Part shown: piece by piece, positions 33,646 to 45,650 of the stretch
Layout of the letters: each line of letters begins with the position of its first letter
Position numbering within the stretch: the first letter of the stretch is position 1
Assembly (NCBI GenBank): GCA_037179335.1
Contig: JAKZHN010000008.1
Span: forward strand, 868,001-932,000
Reading direction: 5' to 3'
DNA: 64,000 nucleotides
Source of the DNA: Cyclaneusma minus
Taxonomy: Eukaryota > Ascomycota > Leotiomycetes > Marthamycetales > Marthamycetaceae
The notes under the pieces: generated by a model
The model's input: the letters and a program-made list of their open reading frames with translations, nothing else
Databases searched by the model: none
Told to the model about the DNA's origin: nothing
Program-made: the position numbers and the translations under genes

Positions 33646-35598
33646 CTACTGTCTTTCGCCACTCTGCGATCCATTGACAATTCCGCCATCCACGTTGCTG
33701 GCCTTTTTCTCCTCCTCGGGCGCAGCCCAACCTGTCAAAGCCTGTACAAGAATCATCAAGACCGCCAGCGCCGTCCCACACAAGAACAGTCCCTTGATAG
33801 CCGTCGCGTACCCTTGCACAGCAACCTCCTTCTCCGCACCCTGCAATGTCTGTACCAGCGCCGGACTTCCCAGCAATTTCCTTATCAACCCCTCTTCATT
33901 TCTCATTCCCCTATCCGCGAATCCGGTCGTCAAGGCAGTCTTCAAAAAGCGCTGAAAGACCCCACCACCAATAGCTGTTCCAAAACTACCAGCAAATCCT
34001 CGGAATGTTGCCAGGAGAGAGGTAACAACAAAATGCGTACTTGGTAGCGCCAGATGCAGTACATGGGCCAAAGTATAATTCAGCGCTGCCCCTGTGCAAA
34101 GCCCATTCAGGAAAATTACTACCACGAACCACACCGCTGGCACCCTGGTGTTTGCGATCTGGCTGATAGCAAACAGCGTTGCCGCGAACCCTATGAAAGA
34201 GAGTATGCAGCCAGCCCAGAAGCTGCCAGAGCGCTTGATGTGGAAGTAGCCGACGAGAAGCCCGCCGAGAGCGAAGCCAGTGTTGGTGCTTATGAGGAGC
34301 GTGCCAGACACGGCTGGCGTCCAGCCGCGAACAGCAATGCCAAATTGGGGGGTGAAGAAGAGGACGAGCCAGCGAGCGGACATGAAGCCGAGCTGGGCGA
34401 AGCAGGAGAGGAGGATGGGCGGAGATTTGAGGACTGTCACGGGTATGATGGGGTCACGTGCCCATAGGAATTCGTTCAGGAGGAAGATGGCTAGAGTAAC
34501 AATGCCGAGGAGGATTGGGAGCCATTCTACTTGCTGGGATGCAAGGCCGAAGAGAACTAGGACAAGAGAGCCCGTCTAATGAATGTTAAATTTGGTTCTC
34601 ACGGAGTGATGTAGAGCAGACGGGACTTACCAGAGTTACAGCTCCCAGATAATCGATGCCAGCTAGTTTCTTGCTTAATTTTGCGTCATTGCCTGGTCCA
34701 GCGACAAAGCTGTCAGGGATGGAAAAGTAGATTCCCACGCCAGCCAACAGACACAGCGGTGCCTGGCCCCAAAACAATGGTCTCTGCATCCCGTATCAGC
34801 AAATCTGTCACAACCAGTATACGCCGTGACAACGTGACAGAGAGAAAATGTACATACCCAGCCTGTAACAGGCAACAGAGCACCGGCAATGACAGCACCG
34901 CATGACACACCAGACGTAAAACCAGCATTCAAAATGCCAATAAACAGACCTCGCCATTTCTTGCCTGTGAGCTCAAGCACGAGTACGATGGAGAGGGTGA
35001 GAACGCCTGCAGCGCCGCAGCCGGTTATGCAGCGACCAAGGAGAAAGACGGGGAGTGTGTGGGCTTGTGATGTGACGAGGCCGCCGATGGCGAAGAGGAC
35101 TGAGGCGTTGAGGATGAGGAGGCGGGGGGGGAATATCTGGGCGAGGCGGCCGCCGAGGGGGGAAAGACTTGAGAGGGAGATCTGGGGGGGTATTAGAAGA
35201 GTCATGTCTCGTGATATCACGGGACTGTGGTTGAAAGCTGTGGTTGAAGAAACATACCAGGTAGGCGGAAGTGAACCAAGAGGCTTCGGAGAAAGCATCT
35301 AGATCAGCGGCGATGCTCCCCTGGGTTGTCGTGATACCCGACATATTTGAGGCTATTCTCAGGGTCAGTAGATAGTAATACAGAAACAAGCTTTGAAGAC
35401 GAATTTACCTTGCAAGAATATGAGACCCCACAATGAGAACATAATGAGTACTGCCCTGGCAGCCCCAACCGTCTGGTTTGGAGAATCATCATCCTTCACG
35501 GCGATATCTGGTTCGGCGATAGTGTCACCAGAAACCTCCGCCTGAAGCAGAGGCGTCTCCTCAGAAGCAAGCTCCTCGCGGTCTCGATTGGATGCCAT
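33646..35598 (-). CDS. MFS transporter, multidrug/amino-acid type
   Basis: Five exons: 35598-35409, 35352-35258, 35181-34858, 34783-34631 and 34575-33646, giving 563 residues. Introns are 55-76 nt GT-AG and all phases agree. The sequence has the 14-helix look of drug:H+ antiporter-2 and vacuolar basic amino acid transporters. After the first helix comes ITTTQGSIAADLDAF...WFTSAYL, then SPLGGRLAQIFPPRLL (the loop 2-3 signature region), then the TM5 motif around ILNAGFTSGVSCGAVIAGAL. The N-terminal tail holds EETPLL, an acidic dileucine motif that sends several such proteins to the vacuole. The substrate cannot be read from sequence. It lies upstream, on the same strand, of nothing obviously linked; the ABM-like gene precedes it. 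Confidence 0.9.
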
Positions 35599-36085
35599 GA
35601 TGCTGAGAGACTGGAAGCGTATATCGAAGCAAAAATTCGAAGCAAGAATTACAAGCAGTGACGTTTTGGGACAAGGACAGTGCCTGTGTTTCAGCTCTTG
35701 GGAACGGAGCACGAGAATAAACAAGGTGACGTGATTTGGGACATCAATATCGGCATGGGATTGGGGACAACATATAGTATATTCAAGCAGTAAATGAGGC
35801 TCTTGAAGGAAGAGTGAAAGATGATGGTTCACAAAGATGAAGTCTGCCTACCTTCAATTGTTCAGCACGTATCAAATGCAGGCGATGATTGGTAATGTCC
35901 ATGTTTGTGAAAGCAAGATAACAATCGCTTCGGCGCTTTGAGACTCCGGGCTTGCCACTCCGCCGCCATCCGAGTTCCGGAGCTATCTCCGCTCGGAGCC
36001 TCGGACTTTACGGGCCCAGGGCTTCCCGATCGATGCAACACACGGCCGTGCTCTTTTCGAGCATCCTGTTTGAGCTGTTCCTTAG
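35599..36085. other. Intergenic spacer
   Basis: About 490 nt between two minus-strand genes; the presumed promoter of the MFS transporter and terminator of the ABM-like gene. The open frame runs 5' of the chosen MFS start to about 35832, but the extra residues have no family resemblance. Confidence 0.4.
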
Positions 36086-36724
36086 TCATATATCCTTCAG
36101 CATCCTCATATGCTTAGCATCGATCCCATCGACAAGATCGACAAGAGGATGATGCCGATAGTCCTCTGTCGACTCCCTATAGCGAATTTCAAGATCCTCA
36201 CACCCCGTAAACTCCACCCACTCTTCCCTCTCCACCCCATCCAGTCTTTCCTTATCCATCCTCCATCCCCCAGCCACGTGCCCATCCGTTATGAGGTGAA
36301 TCTCAGGTGACTCCTCGACAACCTTCTTAAACCACCCTTTCTCGGCCCCCGCCTTCACAAAGTACCTGGTCACACCGATCGCCTGCTCGTTCAGCAACCG
36401 GCACAAATTCATGTCGCTGCCATCCAAATCCACGTGGAAAAAGGTACTTTGGGAATCCTCGAAATCGATCTGGCCGCTAAGCAGCGCAATCATGTTCTGG
36501 TTTTGCTCGGACTCGATGGCCTTGGAGTGCGCCTCGGGCGAGTCCCAGGTGCCGATGATGTAGATGATTGACGGGTCTTCGACTTGGATGAAATAGTTGG
36601 GAGTGTAGCCGCTGAGAGAGGTTTGGACGGCCTTTTGGAGACGCAGGTTTTCGAGGAGGGGAGAATCTTTGTTTACGGCGGTGTCCGGGAAGAGGTGGAG
36701 GATGGCGAGCTCGGTGACCGTCAT
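36086..36724 (-). CDS. ABM-like (dimeric alpha/beta barrel) hypothetical protein
   Basis: Intronless frame of 212 residues from ATG. The first half (TVTELAILHLFPDT...NYFIQVEDPSIIYIIGTWDSPEAHSKAI) follows the ABM/dimeric alpha-beta barrel pattern: strand, helix, strand with a Trp in the GTWDSPEAH segment. The second half seems to repeat the fold loosely (TRYFVKAGAEKGWF...EIHLITDGHVAGGWRMD). Proteins with this fold act as small monooxygenases, stress-response barrels or non-catalytic binders. No active-site residue can be assigned, and no signal peptide is present. It sits between an OPT transporter and an MFS transporter on the same strand. A minisatellite lies directly 5' of its start codon. 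Confidence 0.75.
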   Translation of the reverse strand: MTVTELAILHLFPDTAVNKDSPLLENLRLQKAVQTSLSGYTPNYFIQVEDPSIIYIIGTWDSPEAHSKAIESEQNQNMIALLSGQIDFEDSQSTFFHVDLDGSDMNLCRLLNEQAIGVTRYFVKAGAEKGWFKKVVEESPEIHLITDGHVAGGWRMDKERLDGVEREEWVEFTGCEDLEIRYRESTEDYRHHPLVDLVDGIDAKHMRMLKDI

Positions 36725-37322
36725 TGTGGAAGTGAGGTTTGGCTTGTGGGGTTGTGTGTTTATGGAGTTGAGTTGTGTGGAGTTGAGGAGTCGTGGAGTT
36801 TTGGAGCTGTGTGGAGTTGATGAGTCGTGAAGGCGCGGAGTTGTGGAGTTGTGGAGTTGTGGAGTGGTGGAGTTGAGACGAGGAGTTGCACGTGGAGTTG
36901 AGAAGGCTTGAAAGTTGAAGGCTTAACGTCTCGGAGTTGTATGTGGAGTTACCTTATGGAAGTGCGAGCGCCGAGTTGAGGAGTTGTAAAGTTGTGGAAG
37001 TGTCCACACCTTGAGTTGAAGATAGGTGGGTTTTATGTGTCTTCGGTTGTGGGGGGCTTTGATGCTGCTGGCTCCGCTTGCCGTTTGACGACGTAAGTCT
37101 TTGTAGCCTAAAAAGAAAAGTGCCGTCGCCTTTTCGAGAGCAATTTAATCATATGATACATATAATGAATAAGCGTGTTCAGAGGTTCAGTCTTCACATA
37201 TTCAATATTTTCAGACTATCTACTGCCCTGCAAACAGGGGCGGTGCCGACCTCGGCGGCAGGCTCCCGTGCCAGCCACGTGAGGATACCATGTGCCGACG
37301 AGCTTCAATTCGTAAGATTCAA
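36725..37322. other. Spacer carrying a minisatellite
   Basis: About 600 nt between the OPT stop codon and the ABM-like start codon. Its first half is occupied by a GGAGTTG-type array (annotated separately); the rest should hold the 3' end of the OPT transcript. Confidence 0.5.
36763..36995. repeat. GGAGTTG-type minisatellite
   Basis: Within about 230 nt the heptamer GGAGTTG, or one-base variants (GGAGTCG, GGAGTTT, GGAGCTG, GGAGTGG), recurs more than 15 times, often as TGTGGAGTTG. The strand is strongly purine/T biased with very little C. The array begins about 40 nt upstream of the ABM-like start codon, so it lies in that gene's promoter or 5' untranslated region. Confidence 0.8.
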
Positions 37323-40300
37323 TCATGACCACGTCGCGGGTCCGAACGTCTGACCTTCAGGGGCCTTCTGTAGAATAGCAGTATCCATCATGTCCATCGT
37401 CTCCAACGCCTTTAAATTACCCCACCACTGCGGTGGGGTCGCATTTGTAAGTTGGAGCGTAAAGAAAATGACAATGGTGCTGAGAACCAATCCAGTGTCC
37501 AGAGCCGCAGAAGTGATATAATTATACTGTATGAAATGTTAGCCTACTGCGTCTCGATTTTCGAATTCTCTCTGTAACGGAGATGGGGGCGAGCCTTCTG
37601 CTTACCTGTGACCACCAGCCGAAATACCTCTGGCGAATGAATCGTTGGAAGATGAATCCCACAATACCCCAACATAGGAAGATGTAGACTGTTGCCGGTG
37701 GAAGAGCACCTAGGCCTCCAAACATAACAGGGGCCATGGCGTATTTCCATACGCTTTTCGGGTATCGGCGAGACATGAACCAGGTGATGATGGGCAGACC
37801 CGCGCCGATAAGGAAGTACCCAGGATTTTGGGTTAGCAAATGTTGAGATCTCCAAAGAAATTGGAATCAGAATCCAGGGCTTCTTTCACGTACACATAAG
37901 ATCTTGGTAGATAGCCCCAGGGGAAAATATCCTGGCAGGGCCGATGAGCCCCCAGATGACAGAAGCAGTATAAAACACGTGCCCTCCGGGACATGAATAA
38001 TGGTCGGGTTGGTCTGTTTCACAGATGCCGTCGATAGTTGCCAATGCCCAGTTCATCACTGCAATCTGAATGATGCAGCTCCAGACTGTGGCGACTACTT
38101 GAGCTTGGAACATGGTTCTTGGCGGAACTTTCATGTAGTGGCCCAATTTCAAGTCCGCGATGAAGCCCAATGCCTGAGCCATGGTAATATAGCCGTAGGT
38201 TTTGAACATCATCATCGCGATAGGTCGTCCAGGCACCACTAGGGCAGTTGTCAGCAAAGAGCTCTTCATAAGCCGAGCTTGGAACCAAGGACAAGGGGAA
38301 CTGAGTAATCAATGACTTACTATAACCAACGGTAAACTCCGTAATAACATTCAGACCAACCGTAATATTCGTGGCCGCTTGGATGATTCCAGCAGGCACA
38401 ACCCTTGACGTTGAGTTAGCAGGATGTTGACACCTCCGAAGGAACCAGGATCAAAATCCAAGTCTTCTTTCACGCAAAACTTACCATACGAGAGGAATAG
38501 CGAGACACACAATGAGTGCCCACCAGGGGAAGCCGGTATCCCAGACAGTAATGACTACAAACGAGAGCGCGATCATCAAGGCCATCAAAGAAAGATACCA
38601 CCAATCAGGAGCATCGCGGTAATTCTTCGCCAGCTTCATATGTATGTCATCTTCCTGGTTTCTCGCTTGCTTCCATCTCCGCCAGATATCTTTGCCATGA
38701 TACAAATATGTATGCGTGATGACAGAGGCAATTGCTGCAAACGAGATGCCGTACGTTAGCGCGAAGTTTGTGCTCAGAAAAATAGGTGAATAAGCCCGAT
38801 AAGCATCGACGTCGAGGTGCTTCTCGGGGGTCAGGATTCGTGTGACGTTGTAGATGCCCCCGGTATTGTCATAGGATTGATTGTCTTGCATCGGCAGATA
38901 TTTCCCGTACCTAAATTAGTCAGTATCGAAACGTCGCCCGTAAGTTCCACGCAGACAGAGGGGAAGAGAGGAAGATATTAAAAAATACACGTACCATGCG
39001 CCAGTGTATTTCACACCAACGGCTGTCAAGACAATGAAAATGAACAGGCCCACCAGTGTGTTGGCGATTGCAAACCAGGGTGGGACGAGAGGGCTGCCTA
39101 AAAAGCCAGAGATGATGGTCCAGTCGAATGTGATAGGGATGAGACCGAGGCCGGTGACACCGCCAAACAGTCTAAGCAACCCATTAGCAGTTATTTTAGG
39201 AGCCAACGTGCGGAGCGCTTGTCACCACACTGATGCGAAAGCTGGGATCAATCCCAATAACTCTGGAGAAGGCATACGTACTGGTTGACAACTGCGTTTT
39301 GAGGAGCGATCCAGCAAGCAAAAGTGAAATAGGACAGAGCCTGGAAGATCCAACCTGGAAACCAATACCAGCAAAACGAGGCGGCCATCAAACACATAAA
39401 CCACTTATAGCGGCCTATTCTCCAGCCATTTGTTTTGGCAGGATCTGAGGGTGAATGGTCGTGAAGAGCATAGAACAATTGGCAGTTGACGAGATTAGAG
39501 GGCCAAATCATAGCTGTATGTATATCAGCGTGACGTCTAACATTCGTTGAGGAGGGAAAAGCTCACCAGCCGGCCAGACTAGCCATCTTCTGGAAATACC
39601 GGCAAGGCCATATCCATTCATTTGAGATGTTAATATGAAAAGAATCTGGAACGCCCAGCCAAAGCTTTGGTTGTAGAAAACTTTTTGGGTAATCAAGACG
39701 TCTGTCGCATACGCTGCGCCGCCAGCGTATGCAGCATTTGCCATCACGACGATGATGACATGCTCTTTGAAATTGAAGGGTCCAGGTTTGAAATTGAACG
39801 AGTGTCCAAATGCATGGAATACACGATCAGGGAAAATTACATCCCATAATAGGCCCATTGGATAAGCAACCAACTGTGAATAGTCAGTTGTAGGAACCGG
39901 TGTTTGGGAATTGGATAGAAGTTGGGTGGAACATACTTGGATAGCATATGTGCTCAAAGAAATCGAGGGGCTTCGCAGAGAGAACAACATATTTACACCA
40001 CTTCCGACAGTGCAGAGGAACATGCCTAATTTCAAGCATCAGAATGGGAAGGGACAGTTCTGTGTCATTCGACATACCAATGAACCATGCTCGTATCGTA
40101 TTAGATGGCATGTCAACATCGTAATTCCTCACAGCAGCTCGAACCTCGGGATATGGGGAGTCATCCTCAAGCAGTTCATGCTCGACAGCAAGTTCTTTCT
40201 CAAGATTTCCCGTCCTCAAAGCATCGTCCATCTCATCAAGCTCTTCACGCGGCATATTCATATCGTCTCCATGTTCATTGCGGAAGTGCTTGAGATGGTC

Positions 40301-40462
40301 GACGGCCTGGATCTCCGTGATTTCGTCAGGATCGATGGCCGTCGAGCAGACGCTGGAGTGGACTCCTGCTTCATCGCTCTTGGTTTGGCTGATAGAGTCT
40401 GAAGACCCGCTGGCGGCAGAAGCCTCGTCATGGTCCGCCCGCTTGCGGAATCCGAGACGCAT
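37323..40462 (-). CDS. OPT-family oligopeptide transporter
   Basis: Ten exons: 40462-40078, 40025-39937, 39873-39567, 39513-39282, 39171-38995, 38910-38485, 38403-38321, 38238-37896, 37849-37606 and 37526-37323, giving 829 residues with every phase matched. The open frame reaches beyond the start only through TTG. The cytosolic N-terminus (about 120 residues) is acidic and Ser-rich. Family signatures include NTIRAWFIG...LGSGVNMLFSLR-like helix 1, FNFKEHVIIVVMANAAYAGG, LAGISRRWLVWPAG, PVMFGGLGALPPAT and RQRYFGWWSQYNYITSAALD. OPT proteins import small peptides or glutathione with protons across the plasma membrane. The intron at 37850-37895 is only 46 nt, and its acceptor is the least certain junction. 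Substrate unknown. Confidence 0.92.
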
Positions 40463-42912
40463 CCTGCAGAAGGCTTTCAAATTGCTCTTCTATACTGCTC
40501 TCCTATACATGTATTGCTCCAGGTGGCGACATGAGGATACAATGAATATTTCTTTACAAAAGCAGAGGGAGAACGCGGGGAATGGGCCCGTAGGGTCAAC
40601 TTGAGCTTTATGCTCAAAGAAGGGCAAGCAGCGGGAGGATGTAGTACAGAGTATCACTATTCCAGTGTGCTTGCAGGATACAAATGGACGTCTATAGGAG
40701 AGGTGACCATCCAATTAGACTTCTGAATTAGTGGGCTTGCAGGGTGCCGGGCGAACAGTGTGAACTGTAAAAATAGGTTAGCTTCAGTATAAAATACAGA
40801 ATAGCATAATTCAACGCCGACTCGATATACCCAAACACTTACTTGTGTTACGTGTGTCTACTTCGAACATTGGGCTTCCACATCCCGATCCATTCCCTGA
40901 CGGAAAATGTAATAGCGTAAGAACAGAATAAAAGAAATCCCTGAGTCGATTTGATACGTGCACTATGTATTCCAGCACCTAAGCTTTTAGCTTGAGTTTC
41001 TAGGCCCGGCAAAGACATAGTTTAATTGTTAAGGTTAGTTCAACGTCGATCTATGATACTTTGACCGTAGAGCCGGAGTTGGGGCCCAGAAACTGGGTTT
41101 GGTGCCGCAGCCAAGTAATGGGCAAGCATCTGGGCCAGCTGGATCCGGCTACACTAGCCCTTGGCCTGGATCTAATGCAGTCGTAGTGCAGCCACGCTGT
41201 GACGGAGCGCAAAGCTTAGCACCCACGACATTCGTGCATATGCAACCGTGGGGTTGGAGCCTCGGGAGGGGAAGATAAACTTAACGGTAGGAGTTGCCGC
41301 TACGAGGAGTGGCGGTGGGCAGGCTATGGCACTTGTCAATATAGTAAGGTAGGTTCGAGTTTCGCCACCAGAAGGAGCAAAGCAGGCTAGAAACCCTCGA
41401 TAACTTGCCTCTAGCCGTACTGGAGCCAGCCTACCGCCCCAAGTTGTCTCACTTGAGTTTATGCTCAATGAAGTAGCAGCTCCATACGGCTTGTCCGAGC
41501 GCCGTCCATCGCTCGTCGCCACGGGAAATACTCGATGCTTTACTCATCTTTCAGTTCCACGGCGTGCGTAAGCAGCGCTAAGAAGTCCCTGAACGGTCTG
41601 ACACCACAGGCTGCAGAATAGATCAGCCTCACGTGTGTACCCACCCCAACTCTGGAGGGCCTGCAAATCTAGGTATTCGCCTGATAACAAAGAGGTATCG
41701 CAGAATGGGAGGCAACGGCGAGAGCGGCGGCGAGTCATTGGATGCCGTCTGTCGTCCAAGGTCTTCGAACGCTTGGCTGAGGCCTAGAACCAAATCAGAT
41801 GCTACAGTGCATAGTAAATATATAAGCACAACAGATGGACTCCGACCTACCGGTATGTACATGTACACTACGGCTGCTTGCTGAAACAGGAAGGTCGCCA
41901 TATCTGGCTCTCACATCGGTTAAAGACGTCAAAATGGCGGTAGAGGGAAGGAGAAATCAGCAAACTTAGGATGCCGTTAGCCTGTCGCATCTGGATCATC
42001 GCCAGATGGCAGAAAGTTAGTTGACTTTTTTGTCGGAGCTGATTCAGAAGTGAGACAGACCTTGAGAAGATCCCGCGAGAAGATGAATGCGCATAGGCAA
42101 ATGGAACCACATTCTTCACATCCTCGATGGCACGCTGCGGTACCAAGCCCAGTTTCTGATAGATAACGCGAACCGTCGACGGACTGCTTGTCTCGGGTGG
42201 TGATACAAGTACACTTCAGGCTTGGACCCTGCTTTAACTGTGTCGCAACCCCTCACCGATGCTCTAGAGCCTCCATGGAATGGCAACGTGCCATGCGGCC
42301 TAGCGAAGTCCATCGTGCGTGCGAATAGTCCTGGGTACCCTTTCAAGGCGAGGTCAAGTAGAAAAGAGTTTGCCAGGAAAAAAGACGGCGAGGACAAGAA
42401 AGTTGGAACTTGAGCTGCTTTCGTACACACAAGACAGCGAGCCTAGGAGAGCTTGCTTGGTGTCGAGGTCTCCAAGGGGTGGCTGGGTCCAAGGACTTGG
42501 GAAAGAGATGATAGCAGGTAAACCACAAGTAATGGGGGGCAGTCCCAGCCTTGTTGTTATCTGGACCGGCCACCAATACCGAAACTCTATGTCGTGCTAC
42601 TTAGCATGCATGATCAGGCCTGAAAAGGTACCCATCTTGAATATTGTTACCTTCAGCAGAGCGATTGGATACAGCAGCGATTGAGGTTGCAAATTGCACC
42701 ATCGGCCGGTCCGAGCCAGCGATCATGGGATAGAGCTCACAGCCAAACAAGGTACAGAAAAAAGCCGTGATGGAAAAGGAAAGCTTCTGGATGCGAAATA
42801 AACTGCCGAACTGTGGTATTCCTTGCCAACATGAGACGCTTGAGCAAAAACGCCAGCCCTATGTAGCTCTTCGCAGCCAATTGAATTCGGGCTACGTTAC
42901 GCACGAATCCAT
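40463..42912. other. Long intergenic region
   Basis: About 2.4 kb between two minus-strand genes. Frames on both strands are short, Arg/Ser-rich and mutually overlapping. No RNA gene or repeat of note was seen. Sequence next to 40463 should be the OPT promoter, and the far end the 3' region of SQT1. Confidence 0.45.
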
Positions 42913-44451
42913 CTATGAACGAGCCAATGGTGATTCGAAGACGAGCGAAACGGAATCATCGCCCGCGGTGACAATCCTCGTTCCACTACCCTGGACGAAG
43001 CCCAAAACTCCTCCTCCCTCTCCATCGCCTCTGTGCCCCTTCCACTCCCTGACGAGGCCCGAATTGGGGGCCGTCGTTCCACCACGCGTGTCCCACCTCC
43101 TCACCACTCCATCCATGCCACAGCTTGTGAGCAACCAGCCACCACTCGACGGGTCCTTGACGAATTCAACCTTGACAACGCTGTGCTCCTCGTGCGCTTC
43201 TTTGATATGGCGACGTGTGGCAAAGCGATGAGCAGAGTCGTACAGTGCAATGCTACCATCGACACTGCCAGCAGCCAAGAGTGTCAGAGGGGGAGGAGCG
43301 AAGGCGAGCGTTTCGATGCCGTCAGACTGAGTTTGCAGATCTGCCAGAATTTGACCGGCTTGACCGGCACTTGCAGCGCTTCCTTGACCCTTAGCACCAG
43401 CTTGCTTTCCACCCTTCGTCTTTGCTGATGCTCCTGCACCGCCACGACCCGCTGGGGCAGAGCCCGAGGCCTCAGCGCCCAAACGCGGGAGTCCAACCAC
43501 CTTGATAGCACCGCCTGCTCCCCCAACGACTAAAAACGCTCCGCTGGGCGCAATGGCGACGCTGTAGAGGCCTCCTTCGACAGCAAAGCGCTGGTCCACG
43601 GCTGTCAGACCCACCACAGTCTGCCCGCTTTCTCCCTGTGTAACTCCAGCCGCGGCTGCTTCACCGAATACATCCCATACATAGAGACTGGAATCTTCCG
43701 AGACTGTAGCCAGCAACTTGCCATCCGTCGACCAGGTACCGGCTGTACAAGACTCGGTATGAAGGAAGTATGACTGTACGATCTGTAAGGGAGCGTCTTT
43801 GGAAGAAGGATCAATCGTGTAGACCCAGACAGAGCCATCGTTTGCGCCGAGGGCTATCGTATTTGGGTATGCAGGATTCGGACATGCCACAATCCAGTTG
43901 ATTTCCTCCACTTCCTGTACCTCAGCGAGGAACTTCCACGATCGCGGCGAGCTCGAGGCGTAGGCGCGTAGCTTGCCATCTAGACCACCCGAGACCAGAA
44001 ATTCACCCTTTGGCAGCGTAAATGCAAGCGCATTGATTGAATCGGTATGTCCTTCGAGTGCGAAAATGGGCTTCAGCGCCTCGCGCTCGACCGGTTCGGG
44101 AGTGCTTCGGTACGAGGCGGGCAGAACTGGTGGCTGTGGAGGTGTTGCATCAAAGATGTATCCCATTCCCGCCGCGTCATCTCCTTCACTGCCACCGGTG
44201 GCGACGATCTCGTCGTGTAGAGGGTGTTGGGCTATGCAGAAGATGCTATCCTTGTGGGCGTCAAAGTGCGCCGAGGAGTCGTTCTGCAGATAGAGTTCTT
44301 GCATGATCTCGTCGTCTTCATCTTCGTTTCCCGAGTCCATGGCAGCATCCTCATCTTGTACGATTTCTTCAGCGGCGTCATCGACATCTAACATGGCGGC
44401 CTCTTCATCTTCAGGAACCTCGTCCTCGAACGGTTGGTGGGATGAGGACAT
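42913..44451 (-). CDS. SQT1: WD40 ribosome-assembly chaperone Sqt1
   Basis: Intronless frame of 512 residues from ATG. The first 60 residues are highly acidic (Asp/Glu runs), followed by WD40 repeats beginning with DAHKDSIFCIAQHP and LEGHTDSINALAF...LVSGGLDGKLRAY, then TWSTDGKLLATVSEDSSLYVWD. The last repeats include EEHSVVKVEF...LLTSCGMDGVVRRWDTRGG. A Gly/Ala/Lys-rich loop interrupts the propeller near residue 340. The acidic N-terminus and this repeat pattern match yeast Sqt1 and animal AAMP. In yeast, Sqt1 binds nascent Rpl10 (uL16) and delivers it to the 60S subunit in the cytoplasm; I infer the same role. The gene is conserved housekeeping. Confidence 0.9.
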   Translation of the reverse strand: MSSSHQPFEDEVPEDEEAAMLDVDDAAEEIVQDEDAAMDSGNEDEDDEIMQELYLQNDSSAHFDAHKDSIFCIAQHPLHDEIVATGGSEGDDAAGMGYIFDATPPQPPVLPASYRSTPEPVEREALKPIFALEGHTDSINALAFTLPKGEFLVSGGLDGKLRAYASSSPRSWKFLAEVQEVEEINWIVACPNPAYPNTIALGANDGSVWVYTIDPSSKDAPLQIVQSYFLHTESCTAGTWSTDGKLLATVSEDSSLYVWDVFGEAAAAGVTQGESGQTVVGLTAVDQRFAVEGGLYSVAIAPSGAFLVVGGAGGAIKVVGLPRLGAEASGSAPAGRGGAGASAKTKGGKQAGAKGQGSAASAGQAGQILADLQTQSDGIETLAFAPPPLTLLAAGSVDGSIALYDSAHRFATRRHIKEAHEEHSVVKVEFVKDPSSGGWLLTSCGMDGVVRRWDTRGGTTAPNSGLVREWKGHRGDGEGGGVLGFVQGSGTRIVTAGDDSVSLVFESPLARS

Positions 44452-45650
44452 TTTGAGAGTGCTCGAGTTTTGCAGATTGAGGGCGATTTTCGTGCAATTC
44501 GTGTAAATCGTAAGTGAGAGAGCTGGATGTCGAACGAGAGGGCAGGGCAGGCGGTTTTATGAGGAGGCCGTGGGTGTAGGTTCAATGTTGTTAAGCTGGG
44601 GAAGGATTTCTAATCGTCGAAATAAATTTTGCCCCACCAAAAAGCGCCAAGGGAGCACAAAGCTTTGACCACCATGGCACCAACCAAGTCTCGGCTCGAA
44701 TTCGGAATTTTCTACGACCTCATGGCGAGGAATACGATGGTAAAACGACACGCATTGCCTCAATAATACTACTGCTCACATCTCCTTTCCCCAAGTAACT
44801 ATGTCTACCTAATCGAGTTCCGGGCTTAACACTCGAGTCCCGAATGCTACTCTTTGGCAGTTTGATCTCGAGAGCTCATGTACCTCAAATAGTAAAGCCA
44901 GGGGCTCGAGAACAAGCCAGACGATAGAACGAGAAACCAATTCGGTCTTCTGAATTCATCGGATGAGTCGAATCTGGATGTCAAGATTCCGGTCTGTAAA
45001 AGAGAACGGCGTGAGTGTGCTCTGGCAACAGGCCTCCTCCAACTCCAAGCCCATGCTACTCTCCCTTCCGCCCAACCCACTCAATAATCTTCTTCCAAAT
45101 CACCTCCCCACCATTTCCGGAATTTTCACCTCTCTTCGATGCTACGTATGGACACTCATTCTCCCTTTCTCCATCAGACCATCTCCAAAGAAACTCTTGC
45201 CTGATCCCGTCAGAGCAAACGACTTGACCCCTAACTACGCTGCTTGGGTCAGCAAACATGATAACATCAAGTACCCCACTCCCACAGAATATCTCCAAAG
45301 CCCTCCAATCAAACCCCCGGAACATACACCCCCTTTCAAATCCAAAATAAAAGACTAAAGCCAACACACCTCAGGCCCCCTCATAGAGTCATACTATCCT
45401 CCACACTCCCACCCCCCGCCACACAAACCACCTGATGCCCAACAAATCCCCAAAAATCTTCGTTCCTCCAAAGACACCCTTTCCTCCCTCCTTTCCCCTC
45501 CTTTCCCCAAAAGCCCCAGCCTTCCCCCCTCTCACCCATCCTCTCACCCTCTCCAAAGGCTCCCTCACACCAGACCCCTCAGCCACTCCCTCAACCCCAC
45601 AACCCATTCCTCCTCACCACAAGAATCCGCCTTCCCGCTACCAAGCACAA

